Shown piece by piece: positions 38,526 to 48,331 of a stretch of 64,000 nucleotides of DNA. The notes beneath the pieces were generated by a model that had not been told where the DNA came from, made no database searches, and was given only the letters and a program-made list of their open reading frames with translations. Position 1 is the stretch's first letter. Each line of letters begins with the position of its first letter. This DNA is from Aquificota bacterium. GTDB lineage: Bacteria > Aquificota > Aquificia > Aquificales > Aquificaceae. The position numbers were made by a program, and so were the translations under genes. The DNA lies in assembly GCA_013153495.1 (NCBI GenBank), contig JAADEH010000003.1, positions 28,116-92,115 on the forward strand, read 5' to 3'.

Positions 38526-39536
38526 TCAATTTATAATAGTCATTCCTCGTCCTTTTATTATTTCCCCTATAATCCAAGTTCTTACTCCCAGCTCCATAGC
38601 TTTTTCCTTAAGATACTCGACCTTTTCCCTGTCTATGGTAAATAGGAGACCACCGGAGGTTACGGGGTCGGAGAGGAGAAGGAGTTTCCACCACTCGAGG
38701 TCCGTTTTCAGGTAGTTTTTCACGAAGCTGAAGTTGTCGGAGGCACCTTTGGGATACACCTTCTTTTGCACAAGCCCGACGGCTTTCTCGTATATGGGGA
38801 CTTTGTCAAACTCTATCCTCATTCCCACCTTGGAGTTCTTGCAGATGTTGTAGGCGTGCCCGAGGAGTCCGAAGCCAGTTACGTCCGTGCAGGCGGTAGC
38901 TCCCAGCTCAATCATGAGTTTGGAAGCCCTGTCGTTAAGCTCGAGCATGTTTTCTATTGCGTCTTCTATTTCCTCCTGCGAAAGTATGCCTTCTTTCAAA
39001 GCCTTTATAAGTATTCCCGTTCCTACCGGTTTAGTCAGAACGATGACCTGTCCGGGTTTTGCCCCTCTCTGGGAAACGAACTTGCTATCGGGACACACTC
39101 CCCAGACCGCAAGCCCGAACTTTGGCTCTTTGTCATCTATTGTGTGTCCACCGAGGAGAACGGTTTTTGCCTCACGGAGCTTGTCCACCGCTCCCCGCAT
39201 AACTTTCTTGAAAACTTCCAAGTCAAGCTCGCAGTTGTTAAAACCGACTACCGCTAAAGCGGTTAGGGGAATACCTCCCATTGCGTATATGTCACTCAGG
39301 GAGTTAGCGGTGCTTATAGCTCCCCACAGGTATGGGTCGTTCAGTATAGGGGTTATAAAGTCAACGGTGTGAAGATAGACTGTCCCATTGTGTTCATAAA
39401 CTCCTGCATCGTCTCCGACAGCCAAAAGCGTCCTCTCGTCCTTGTAAGGACTGAGGTCCTCCAATATTGCCTGTAGGTCCGACGGACCTAACTTTGCCGC
39501 TCAGCCCGAAGACCTTACCAGCTTCAGAAGATCCAT
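38526..39536 (-). CDS. selD: Selenide, water dikinase, itself a selenoprotein
   Basis: SelD makes selenophosphate, the selenium donor for Sec-tRNA, from selenide and ATP. The 336-residue frame starts at ATG 39536 and contains an in-frame TGA at 39503-39501 (codon 12), in the context VRSSGUAAKLGP, where other SelDs have the catalytic Cys or Sec. Downstream are the family motifs [17 protein letters not shown] and [14 protein letters not shown]. Reading from the later TTG (39464) would lose the catalytic loop. Recalled A. aeolicus SelD has the same Sec context. TAAACT lies seven bases before the ATG. Confidence 0.94.
39474..39503 (-). promoter_or_regulatory. Candidate bacterial SECIS element of selD
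   Basis: Directly after the UGA, the RNA can pair seven bases, UAGGUCC with GGACCUA (with an added U-A pair at the base), around a GUC loop. The loop thus presents G and U at positions 21-22 counted from the U of UGA, close to the SelB-contacting GU at 23-24 in classic elements. Confidence 0.65.
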
Positions 39537-39621
39537 AAGAAAAAGTTTACCAACCGCAGGTGCTGTAAGTTTTAGGTCTTTTGCCTTTTTGGGTGAACCG
39601 TTATTCGATAAAATCGATAAT

Positions 39622-40878
39622 GTGAAGAGGGTAATCCTTATTTTGTTGGCGGGATTTTTCTTCTTCGTGTTCGGAAACTGGGTTCTGTCTATTACTTCCC
39701 CTGACGAAGGCAAGAACCTCGATGCGGCTTTGGGTATGCTCGAAAGGAAAGACTTTGTTGTTCCCTACTACAACTGCAGGTATAGGTTCGAAAAACCTCC
39801 CATGTTCTATTGGCTGACGGATTTGGCTTTTGTAGGTTTTGGTGTAAACGAGTTCAGTGAGAGACTGGTATCTGGGCTGGCTGCTGTTGGTGAAGCTATC
39901 CTCACATTTTTAATTGCTATTGAGATATTTAATCCTGAAACGGCTTTTATAGCTTCATTGGTTTATATCCTTTTTCCACACAACTGGGTGGAGGCTCGTG
40001 CGGCTGTTCCTGAGATGCTACTTACTTTCTTCATGACTTTGGGTCTTTACCTGTTTATAAAGGGTCGTTATGTGCTGGGCTGGTTGTCCTTAGCTTTTGC
40101 TTTCCTCACCAAGGGTCCCGTGGGTGTTATCCTTCCGGTGGGTGTGTATCTGCTCTGGAAGAGGGATTTAAGGGTTCTCAACCTGAAGGGTATTTCCCTC
40201 TTTGCGGTTGTGGGGAGCGTGTGGTATATCGCTATGATTTACAAGTTCGGTTTTGAATACTTTTACAAGTTCTTCCTATACGAGAATGTTATGAGGTTCA
40301 CGGGGCACAAGAGCATACATCCTTATCCCTGGTGGTATTACCTCCCCATAGTTGCGCTCAGCAGTGTGTTTTTCCTTCCTAAACTCCCTTCGGTGGTGAG
40401 GGGGTGGGATAAGAGGCTAAATCCCTATCTTTTCTGGTTTCTTCTGGTGCTAGTTTTCTACAGCGTTGCCAAGAACAAGCTTCACCACTATGTCCTGTTT
40501 CTGTATCCTCCCTTAGCGGTTATATTTGCGAGGTATGTGGGCACGAGGTATATAAAGGTCGCTCTGTCCGTAGGTGCGGTTTTGATGCTCGGACTTTTTG
40601 CTTATGCCTACAAGCTCGAAGGGGAGCGCTTTGTTCCGAAGGCTGTCCCCTACATAAAATCCTTTGAGGGAGAAGTAGTCTTTTACAGGACCGAGAATTC
40701 CGCTGTGGTCTTTTACTCGAGAAGGTGCATAAGTAGGATGGAGAGGGTGGAAGACATACCTCAGAATGCGCTCGTTATTACTAAGGAAAAGCACCTGAAA
40801 GAGCTTGGGGATTATAGGGTTATCGTTAAGGGGAACGAGTTCGGGAAGAAGTTGTATCTCGTAGAGCTTGTGAGATAG
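39622..40878 (+). CDS. GT-C family glycosyltransferase (ArnT/PMT-like)
   Basis: The 418-residue membrane protein has about ten transmembrane helices and the N-terminal loop motif SPDEG with the acidic pair typical of dolichyl-phosphate-mannose-type transferases (PMT_2 family). It then shows EKPPMFYWL and LTKGPVG, both frequent in ArnT-like enzymes. It should move a sugar from a polyprenyl-phosphate donor to lipid A, a protein or another lipid. GTG 39622 is chosen because TAAAAT (39609-39614) lies seven bases ahead and the frame then starts directly with a signal-anchor helix. It lies between selD (divergent) and selA (convergent, overlapping by 53 bases). Confidence 0.8.
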   Translation: MKRVILILLAGFFFFVFGNWVLSITSPDEGKNLDAALGMLERKDFVVPYYNCRYRFEKPPMFYWLTDLAFVGFGVNEFSERLVSGLAAVGEAILTFLIAIEIFNPETAFIASLVYILFPHNWVEARAAVPEMLLTFFMTLGLYLFIKGRYVLGWLSLAFAFLTKGPVGVILPVGVYLLWKRDLRVLNLKGISLFAVVGSVWYIAMIYKFGFEYFYKFFLYENVMRFTGHKSIHPYPWWYYLPIVALSSVFFLPKLPSVVRGWDKRLNPYLFWFLLVLVFYSVAKNKLHHYVLFLYPPLAVIFARYVGTRYIKVALSVGAVLMLGLFAYAYKLEGERFVPKAVPYIKSFEGEVVFYRTENSAVVFYSRRCISRMERVEDIPQNALVITKEKHLKELGDYRVIVKGNEFGKKLYLVELVR

Positions 40879-42205
40879 ACTTCGGTATTAGGTCAATTTC
40901 GTGGTCCCGAACGGTTCTCATGTCTAAGAGCAGTTTCCCTTCCTTGACTCTGCCTATCAGGGGCGGGTCGGAGTTCCTGAGAAGCTCGGAGAGTTTGTCG
41001 GGGCTTAACTCGGAGTGGGTTATGGCGACGCAGTAGGTGGGCAGTTCTAATTTGGGAAGCGAACCTCCACCGGGCGAAGCCCGGTCTTTCAAAATACTAA
41101 CTTCAATTTCTTTTAGGGAAGAGAGTTTTCTTTTGAGTTTGAGCGCTCTTTTCTTTATGGTTTTTTCGTCCTGCAAAATCATGTTCAGGGCGGGTATTTC
41201 TGAGTATCTGCCTTCCGCATACAGTCTGAGGGTAGCTTCGAGGGCGGAGAGGGTGAGTTTGTCAATCCTCAAGGCTCTTGACATGGGGTTCTTCTTTATC
41301 TTATCTATGAGTTCTTTTTTCCCAAGTATTATTCCCGCTTGGGGTCCTCCGAGGAGTTTGTCTCCGCTTCCGGAAACTATGTCCGCTCCCTGAGAGAGGC
41401 ACTCACTGAAGCTGGGTTCGTCGAGTCCGTAATTTTTTAGGTCGTGGATAAGTCCGCTTCCTGCGTCGTAGTAGAGGGGAATTCCTTTTTCCTTTGCGAG
41501 TTTTGAGAGTTTCTTTATGGGGACTTCTTCCACAAAGCCTTCCATGTAAAAGTTGCTCCTGTGAACCTTCATCAGAAGTGCTGTGTTTTCCCCTATGGCT
41601 TCTTCGTAGTCTTTGAGGCGGGTTTTGTTGGTTGTCCCCACTTCTCTGAGTATTGATCCGGAGCGGGACATTATGTCGGGTATCCGGAAGCTCCCTCCTA
41701 TTTCTACGAGTTCTCCTCTTGATATTACGACTTCCCTGTCGAAGGCAAGGGTGTTAAGAACGAGATACACTGCTCCCGCATTGTTGTTAACCACGAAGGC
41801 AGACTCCGAGCCGGTAAGCTCGCAGAGGATTTCCTCTATGTGTGCATTCCTGTTTCCTCTCGTTCCCTTTTCGAGGTCGTATTCGAGGTTTGAGTATCCG
41901 AGGGCAACCTCCTTGATTGCTTCGAGGGCTTCGGGGTGCAGGGGAGACCTTCCGAGGTTGGTGTTTATGACTATGCCGGTGGCGTTTATGACTCTTCTGA
42001 GTCTGGGTTTTTTGAGTTTTTCTATCTCCCTCTCTATTTCGGGATACAGTCCCTCTAAACTCTTTCGTTTCCCTTCCTTTATTTCCCTGCGGTATTTTTC
42101 TATTACCTGTCGGGCTACCTTCTTTATTAGGTTTTCCGGCGCTGTTCCCCTGAAGCGTTCTATGACCTTCGAGATTTGGGGAAGCTGGCGCAGAAGGTCA
42201 TTCAT
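40826..42205 (-). CDS. selA: L-seryl-tRNA(Sec) selenium transferase
   Basis: SelA converts Ser-tRNA(Sec) to Sec-tRNA(Sec) with selenophosphate in a PLP-dependent decamer. The 459-residue product has INATGIVINTNLGRSPL, NNNAGAVYL and the PLP-lysine segment SGSGDKLLGGPQ (K283). The gene lies 21 bases from the divergent small lipoprotein gene that precedes selB. Its start has TAAAAT nine bases upstream and no ribosome binding site. The C-terminus overlaps the glycosyltransferase gene by 53 bases. Confidence 0.96.
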   Translation of the reverse strand: MNDLLRQLPQISKVIERFRGTAPENLIKKVARQVIEKYRREIKEGKRKSLEGLYPEIEREIEKLKKPRLRRVINATGIVINTNLGRSPLHPEALEAIKEVALGYSNLEYDLEKGTRGNRNAHIEEILCELTGSESAFVVNNNAGAVYLVLNTLAFDREVVISRGELVEIGGSFRIPDIMSRSGSILREVGTTNKTRLKDYEEAIGENTALLMKVHRSNFYMEGFVEEVPIKKLSKLAKEKGIPLYYDAGSGLIHDLKNYGLDEPSFSECLSQGADIVSGSGDKLLGGPQAGIILGKKELIDKIKKNPMSRALRIDKLTLSALEATLRLYAEGRYSEIPALNMILQDEKTIKKRALKLKRKLSSLKEIEVSILKDRASPGGGSLPKLELPTYCVAITHSELSPDKLSELLRNSDPPLIGRVKEGKLLLDMRTVRDHEIDLIPKSISQALRDTTSSRTRSP

Positions 42206-42226
42206 GTCGGTGTTATTTTAATTTAG

Positions 42227-42349
42227 GTGAGGATTTTTATTTTAGGGCTTGTCCTTTTGGGAGTGCTGTCCTGCGCTTCTAAGGGAAGTTCCGAAAACAG
42301 CTTTGACATAGGTGTTAGGGGCAAGGTGGAGATTAAGAAGGGGCTATGA
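42227..42349 (+). CDS. Very small lipoprotein coupled to selB
   Basis: A 40-codon frame begins with GTG 42227, immediately after an in-frame TAG. It encodes a short hydrophobic signal (ILGLVLLGVL) followed by lipobox-like VLSC and the polar tail ASKGSSENSFDIG. Its TGA overlaps the ATG of selB by three of four bases (ATGA), a typical translational-coupling arrangement. No strong ribosome binding site is seen, and the gene is too short for ordinary statistics, so it could be chance. If real, it is a periplasmic or outer-membrane anchored mini-lipoprotein at the head of the selB transcript. Confidence 0.5.
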   Translation: MRIFILGLVLLGVLSCASKGSSENSFDIGVRGKVEIKKGL

Positions 42350-44100
42350 GGTTCGTCCTCTTTGCCGTCGGAGGGCACGTTGACCACGGAAAGACGACTT
42401 TGATAAAGGCTCTGACCGGCATAGATACCGACAGGCTCCCCGAGGAGAAGAGGAGGGGACTGAGTATAGACTTAGGCTTTGCCTACTTGGATTATCCCGA
42501 AGACAACCTCAGGGTGGAGCTTATAGACATTCCCGGGCACGAGAGGTTTATAAAGAATGCGGTTGCGGGTCTCGCAGGGGCGGAGGGGCTTCTTCTGGTC
42601 GTGGATGCAGGGGAAGGGGTTATGCCCCAAACGGTCGAGCATCTCAAAGTTGCAAAGGCTTTCGGTATGGAGAGGGGTGTAGCGGTTCTTACGAAGATAG
42701 ATAAAGTGGATAGCGGTCTTCTTTCCCTCGCTCGGGAGGAAGTGGTTAATCTGCTGAGGGAAGAGGGGCTTAACTTTCCCGTCGTTGAGGTCTCTTCCAA
42801 GAACGGAGAGGGTTTGGAAGATTTGAGAAGCGCTATCAAAAATGTATCTATCGAACTACTGAGCGGTAAGGAGGAACTTCCCTTAAGGGTCTTGATAGAC
42901 TCTGCTTTCAAAGTAAAGGGGCACGGAACGGTAGTCAGGGGAAGTTGCGTAGAGGGCAAGGTCCAAGAGGGAGACAAAATAATCCTCGAGCCTCTGGGGG
43001 TTAAATCCCGTGTGAGGAAAATTCAGAACCACGGCGTTTTTGTTCGAACCGCTCAGGCGGGTGAGAGGGTGGCTCTGAACCTACCGGATGTAGATGCGGA
43101 CAAGGTGGAGAGGGGCTTTTGGGTTTTAAAACCTGAAACCTACGAAAAGAGCGCTAAGCTGTTGGTGCACTCCGAAGAGGAGTTCAAAAACGGAAAACTT
43201 TACTACCTGTTCTTCGGTATGAGGGAGGTGAGGGGCAGGTTCTCAAAGGTGTCCGAAGGTCTATACCTTCTGAGGTTAGAGGAGGAAGTAGTTTCGAGGA
43301 GGAAGGACCGCTTCGCGGTGCTGAGTTCGGAGGGTAGGTTTGCGGGCGGTGGGGAAGTTCTCCATCCCAAGGTTCGCATACTCAAGAAGGGCTTTATAAG
43401 GGAGAATGCTCGTGAACTTTTGGAAAGCTTCGAGCTTTATCTGCTCAGGGAGTCGGGCACGGAAGGTTTTTCGGGTGAATACTTCAGGAAACTGACGGGA
43501 AAAGCCCCCGATACGAAGGTTCTGGAAGAAAAAGGCATAAAGATAGGAAGCAGGTTCTACGACAGGGAACTTTTGGAGAGACTAAAGGTAAAACTTGAGG
43601 ACTTCCTGAACAAGGCTTCCGACGAGGTGGGCGTTCCCAAGGCTGAAGTTGTGAGCAGGTTCGGGCTTAGGGAGGAAGTTTTAGAGTATGTGCTGGGTTC
43701 TGTAGGAGGTTTTATTCTGGTAGGAGACTTTATAGTCAGGGAAGGTAGAGAAGGACTTGATAAGAACCCTTACATGGAGAAACTTATTGAGCTTACGGAG
43801 AAAGAGATAATGGAGGAGAAGAAACTTATTTCGGAGGGCATACCGAAGGAAATTATACGGGTTGCGGTAAAAAGCAGAAAAATACACCGTTTGGGAGATT
43901 ACCTTCTTATCTCGGACACCCTTCTGAAAGGGTATGTGGAAGAACTTAAAAGGCTCGGGGAAAGCTTTACCCTTCAATCCGCAAAGGAGAAACTCGGACT
44001 TACCAGAAAGTATCTGATACCTCTGTTGGAGTATCTGGACTATCTCGGACTTACCGAAAGGGAAGGTAACGAGCGCAGGTGGAAGAGTTTTAAAATATGA
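42346..44100 (+). CDS. selB: Selenocysteine-specific elongation factor SelB
   Basis: SelB delivers Sec-tRNA(Sec) to the ribosome at UGA codons by binding both GTP and the SECIS hairpin. The 584-residue product has the GTPase motifs GHVDHGKTTL (near residue 10), DIPGHERF and TKID (in place of NKxD), then two beta-barrel domains, and a C-terminal half of winged helices (about residues 350-580) that binds SECIS. Length is close to the 614 of E. coli. The ATG overlaps the small lipoprotein stop. Confidence 0.95.
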   Translation: MRFVLFAVGGHVDHGKTTLIKALTGIDTDRLPEEKRRGLSIDLGFAYLDYPEDNLRVELIDIPGHERFIKNAVAGLAGAEGLLLVVDAGEGVMPQTVEHLKVAKAFGMERGVAVLTKIDKVDSGLLSLAREEVVNLLREEGLNFPVVEVSSKNGEGLEDLRSAIKNVSIELLSGKEELPLRVLIDSAFKVKGHGTVVRGSCVEGKVQEGDKIILEPLGVKSRVRKIQNHGVFVRTAQAGERVALNLPDVDADKVERGFWVLKPETYEKSAKLLVHSEEEFKNGKLYYLFFGMREVRGRFSKVSEGLYLLRLEEEVVSRRKDRFAVLSSEGRFAGGGEVLHPKVRILKKGFIRENARELLESFELYLLRESGTEGFSGEYFRKLTGKAPDTKVLEEKGIKIGSRFYDRELLERLKVKLEDFLNKASDEVGVPKAEVVSRFGLREEVLEYVLGSVGGFILVGDFIVREGREGLDKNPYMEKLIELTEKEIMEEKKLISEGIPKEIIRVAVKSRKIHRLGDYLLISDTLLKGYVEELKRLGESFTLQSAKEKLGLTRKYLIPLLEYLDYLGLTEREGNERRWKSFKI

Positions 44101-44131
44101 CAGAATACCTGTTTGATTTATTGCGGACTAC

Positions 44132-44137
44132 TATAAT
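44132..44137 (+). promoter_or_regulatory. TATAAT ahead of the LysR gene
   Basis: A perfect TATAAT lies 20 bases before GTG 44158, with GGGAGGGGG as ribosome binding site in between. No -35 hexamer at normal spacing is visible, so the promoter is only a candidate. Confidence 0.35.
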
Positions 44138-44157
44138 CAAAAGGGAGGGGGTGTAGG

Positions 44158-45057
44158 GTGCGCGGGGACATAGACCTCAGGCTACTTGAGATTTTCTGCT
44201 GTGTTTACGAAAAGAGAAGCCTAACCGAGGCTACCAAGTGCCTGCATACTTCTCAATCCACCCTATCTTTTCACATAAAGAACTTGGAAAATCAAGTGGG
44301 ACAGAAGCTCTTTTACCGTAAGGGTCGCTCACTTGTTCCCACTACCATAGCGGACAGGTTATACGACTACGCTAAGGAATTGATGGACTTTAAACTTAGG
44401 CTTATAGAAGACATAGGGAGGTTTTCCGGAAAAAGAAGAGGTATGCTCAGAATAGGGGCAAGCACAATTCCTGCCAACCACATACTTCCCGAGCTTTTAG
44501 GTGAGTTTATGAATTCCTTTAATGGTGATTTTCAAATAGACCTAATTGTAGGTGACAGCGCTTCTATATTCAGACAGGTTCAAGAGGGAAAACTCGACAT
44601 AGGTATAGTTGGATATCTTGCAGATAAGAGCCTTGACTTTTTAACATTTTACGAAGACAGAATTTGGGCTGTTGGGAATCCCGAATTGGGTGATAAAACC
44701 TACACCGTAGATGAGCTTAAGGAGCTTCCCCTTCTCATAAGGGAAAAAGGCTCAGGGACAAGAAGTGTTGTAGAGGAAGTTTTAAGAAGAAGAGGATTGT
44801 CTATAAAACAGATGAATGTTATAGCTACTCTGGAAAGCAACGAAGCGATAAGGAAAATGCTCAGATATGTAAACGGCTATTCCTTTCTCTCAAACTTTGT
44901 AGTTAGAGATGATGATTTTCTTATAAAACTGAAAGTGTCCGGTTTAGAACCCATTGTCAGAAAGTTTTTCCTTATAAAGGATAGAAATAGACCCCTTTCA
45001 AAGACTGTGCATGAAGCTATAGACTTTCTCATTCTGAGAGCTAAAACGCTGTTTTAA
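44158..45057 (+). CDS. LysR-type regulator, probably selenium metabolism-associated
   Basis: The 299-residue protein has the LysR winged HTH at about residues 5-62 (RSLTEATKCLHTSQSTLSFHIKNLE) and a substrate-binding domain after residue 90 with the RIGASTIPANHILPELL entry. This type is grouped in domain databases as selenium-metabolism LysR regulators, and it sits between selB and fdoG. It is therefore the likely controller of formate dehydrogenase and perhaps of the sel genes. The start codon is GTG after a strong ribosome binding site. Its effector is unknown. Confidence 0.82.
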   Translation: MRGDIDLRLLEIFCCVYEKRSLTEATKCLHTSQSTLSFHIKNLENQVGQKLFYRKGRSLVPTTIADRLYDYAKELMDFKLRLIEDIGRFSGKRRGMLRIGASTIPANHILPELLGEFMNSFNGDFQIDLIVGDSASIFRQVQEGKLDIGIVGYLADKSLDFLTFYEDRIWAVGNPELGDKTYTVDELKELPLLIREKGSGTRSVVEEVLRRRGLSIKQMNVIATLESNEAIRKMLRYVNGYSFLSNFVVRDDDFLIKLKVSGLEPIVRKFFLIKDRNRPLSKTVHEAIDFLILRAKTLF

Positions 45058-45279
45058 AATTCCTTTCGGGAATATAAAATCTTCAGATTTAAAAATTAGA
45101 TATAAGAAAAATCAAATATAAAATAATAAATATAAACTTAAGGTTTTATAGGTTTTGGAACTCAAGCGTTCTAGTCCACACACTGCTCTGGGGATTTTAT
45201 CTGTTAAAGACTTCTAATGGTGTTCATTTTTTGTATTTGCCTCTGATAAACCCATATTAACCTCAAAGGAGGTGCAGGG
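45058..45279 (+). promoter_or_regulatory. Leader and promoter region of the formate dehydrogenase operon
   Basis: The 222-base gap is AT-rich. A small hairpin ATTCC/GGAAT follows the lysR stop. A CTTAAG-centred partial dyad near 45131-45150 could be a LysR box, though it is imperfect. AAAGGAGGTG before ATG 45280 is a strong ribosome binding site. No clear -35/-10 pair was identified and no sigma-54 site was seen. Confidence 0.4.
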
Positions 45280-48200
45280 ATGAACATCTCAAGGAGGGGC
45301 TTTATAAAGCTCTCTGTTGGTAGTGTAAGCGTGGGAGCTATGGGAGGTTTAGGCTTTGACCTGTCCCGTGCCCACGCAAGGGTTAGAGAACTTAAGATTT
45401 CCCAGGCAAAAGTAACCAAAAGCATATGTCCATACTGTTCTGTATCCTGCGGTGTCCTTGCTTACTCACTTTCGGACGGTGCCATGAATGCTAAGGAGAG
45501 GATAATACATATAGAAGGAAATCCGGACGACCCCATAAACAGAGGAACCCTATGCCCTAAAGGAGCTACCCTAAGGGATTTTGTAAATGCTCCAGATAGG
45601 CTTACCAAGCCTCTATACAGACCTGCTGGTTCATCCGAGTGGAGAGAGATAAGCTGGGACGAAGCTATCGATAAGTTTGCTCGATGGGTAAAAGATACGA
45701 GGGACAGAACTTTCATTACGAGGGATAGAGCGGGGAGGCTTGTTAACAGATGCGATTCCATAATCTGGGCTGTAGGGTCTCCTTTGGGGAATGAAGAAGG
45801 ATGGCTCATGGTCAAACTCGGCATAGCACTTGGGTTGTCCGCTCGAGAAACGCAGGCAACTATATGACACGCACCTACGGTGGCCAGTTTGGCCCCGACG
45901 TTCGGCAGAGGAGCAATGACCAACAACTGGGTGGACATATCCAACTCTGACCTCGTTTTCGTTATGGGAGGAAACCCGGCGGAAAATCATCCCTGTGGAT
46001 TTAAGTGGGCTATAAAAGCTCGTGAGAAAAGGGGTGCGAAGATAATAAACATAGACCCAAGGTTCAACAGGACTTCAGCAGTTGCAGATATATTCGTTCA
46101 GATAAGACCCGGCACGGATATAGCCTTCCTTGGAGGACTTATAAATTATGTTCTCCAAAACGATAAGTATCAGAAAGAATATGTAAAGATACATACCACC
46201 GCTCCTTTCATAGTTAGGGAAGATTACGGTTTCAAGGACGGACTGTTTACCGGATACGACCCTCAACGCAGGGAATACGATAAAACTACCTGGGATTACG
46301 AGTTTGACCCCCAAACAGGGTATCCCAAAATAGACCCGGAAATGAAACACCCGCGGTGTGTTCTTAACATACTTAAGGAACACTACTCACGCTACACTCC
46401 CGAGGTTGTTGCTCAAATATGTGGTTGCTCCAAAGAAGACTTCCTCAAGGTAGCGGAGGAGGTGGCAAAGTGCGGAGCACCCGACAAGTTCATGACCATA
46501 CTCTACGCCCTTGGGTGGACGCATCACTCTTATGGAACACAGCTTATAAGAACCGCTTGCATGCTTCAACTCCTGCTCGGAAACATAGGCTGTCCCGGAG
46601 GTGGTATAAACGCTCTTAGAGGACATGCAAATGTGCAAGGTATGACAGACCTTGCAGGACAGAATAAAAACCTACCCACTTACATAAAACCTCCAAAACC
46701 TGAGGAGCAAACTCTTGCACAACATCTCGAAAATAGAACTCCGAAGAAACTCCATCCAACAAGTATGAATTACTGGTCTAACTATCCCAAGTTTTTCATA
46801 AGCTTCCTAAAGTGCATGTGGGGAGATTCCGCGACTCCAGAGAACGATTTTGCCTACGACTATCTCTACAAACCTGATGGTGGGTATAACTCTTGGGACA
46901 AGTTTATAGACGACATGTATAAGGGAAAGATAGAAGGCATGGTGACCGCGGCGCTCAACTTCCTTAACAACACCCCCAATGCTAAAAAGACGGTCAGGGC
47001 GCTCAAAAATCTAAAATGGATGGTGGTTCTTGACCCCTTCATGATAGAAACCGCTCAGTTCTGGAAGGCTGAAGGTGTTGACCCAAAAGATATTCAAACG
47101 GAGATACTTATACTTCCCACAGCAACCTTTTTGGAAAAAGAAGGTTCTATGACCAACAGCGCTCGTTGGATAAAGTGGAAGTATAAGGCTACGGACCCAC
47201 CGGGAGATGCAAAGGACGAGTTCTGGATATTCGGCAGGTTTTACATGAAACTCAGGGAGCTATATGAGAAGGAAGGAGGAGCCTTCCCCGACCCCATACT
47301 GAACTTAGTTTGGACTTATAAAAACCCCTACTATCCCACTCCGGAGGAGATACTCACAGAGATAAACGGATACTACACGAGAGATGTAGATGGGCACAAA
47401 AAAGGTGAAAGGGTAAAACTTTTTACTAAGCTCAGAGATGACGGCTCAACCGCATGTGGAGGATGGCTATACTGCGGAGTGTATCCACCCGAAGGCAACC
47501 TCGCTAAGAGAACTGACCTTCACGACCCCCTCGGACTGGGGACATATCCCAACTACGCTTGGAACTGGCCCGCTAACAGGCGAGTTCTATACAACAGAGC
47601 TTCGGCGGATGCAAAGGGAAAACCTTGGGACCCTGCCAGACCTCTTCTCAGGTGGGACCCTGAATTGAAACGATGGGTCGGCGACACACCCGACACGGCT
47701 GCAACCGCACCACCGGAGAAAGGTATAGGAGCCTTTATAATGCTGCCCGAAGGTAGGGGAAGGCTTTTTGCCGCTAAAAGTTACGCTACATTCAAAGACG
47801 GACCTCTGCCCGAACACTACGAGCCTTACGAATCCCCTGTAACTAACATACTTCACCCTGAAGTTCCTCACAATCCCGTCGCAAAGGTTTACAAAGCGGA
47901 TATAGACCTGCTGGGAACACCGGACAAGTTTCCTTATGTGGCTACTACATACCGACTTACCGAGCACTACCACTTTTGGACAAAACACATATACGGAACA
48001 TCACATCTTGTCCCTGTTATGTTCATAGAAATACCCGAAGAGCTTGCCAAGGAAAAGGGAATACAAAATGGAGATTTGGTCAGAGTATCAACTGCAAGAG
48101 CATCGATTGAAGCGGTAGCCCTTGTAACCAAAAGGATAAAACCTCTTAAAGTTGTAGATAAGACCGTTTACACGGTAGGAATACCTATTCATTGGGGATT

Positions 48201-48318
48201 TGAGGGACTCGTTAAAGGAGCAATAGCCAACTTCATAACTCCAAATGTGTGGGACCCCAACTCGAGAACGCCCGAGTTTAAGGGCTTTTTAGCAAACATA
48301 GAGAAAGTAAAAGCGTAA
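45280..48318 (+). CDS. fdoG: Selenocysteine formate dehydrogenase catalytic subunit
   Basis: The 1012-residue periplasmic enzyme oxidises formate at a Mo- or W-bis-molybdopterin centre. It starts with a Tat signal (SRRGFIK), then the [4Fe-4S] motif CPYCSVSCG (near residue 50), and an in-frame TGA at 45865-45867, residue 196, in context ATIUHAPTVAS, the same position as Sec196 of E. coli FdnG. The frame continues with GNPAENHP and IDPRFNRT through the molybdopterin domain to the end. The split into two shorter frames is not a frameshift. fdoH follows 13 bases later. Confidence 0.96.
45865..45903 (+). promoter_or_regulatory. SECIS element of fdoG
   Basis: Counting from the U of UGA, C14-G15-G16 pair with C31-C32-G33, U17 is bulged, G18-C21 pair with G27-C30, and the loop is A22-G23-U24-U25-U26. 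The bulged U17 and loop G23-U24 are exactly the SelB-binding features of the E. coli formate dehydrogenase elements. Confidence 0.85.
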
Positions 48319-48331
48319 GGGAGGTGGTGAT

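Noticed and set aside
38305..38577. A 90-codon minus-strand frame across the end of selD.
   Set aside because: It is low-complexity and rich in K, Y and N, has no ribosome binding site, and overlaps selD in another frame.
39501..39713. A separate 70-codon minus-strand frame ending at 39501, with an extended N-terminus.
   Set aside because: Its C-terminal part is the start of SelD up to Sec12. The upstream residues run into the divergent glycosyltransferase gene and match no SelD.
45131..45150. A LysR operator upstream of fdoG.
   Set aside because: The dyad is imperfect and only the CTTAAG core pairs; it is kept as a possibility within the leader feature, not as a finding.
45280..45879. The fdoG frame appears broken by an in-frame TGA, as in a pseudogene.
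   Set aside because: The TGA sits at the Sec position with a SECIS hairpin directly after it, and all sel genes are present, so it is a selenocysteine codon.
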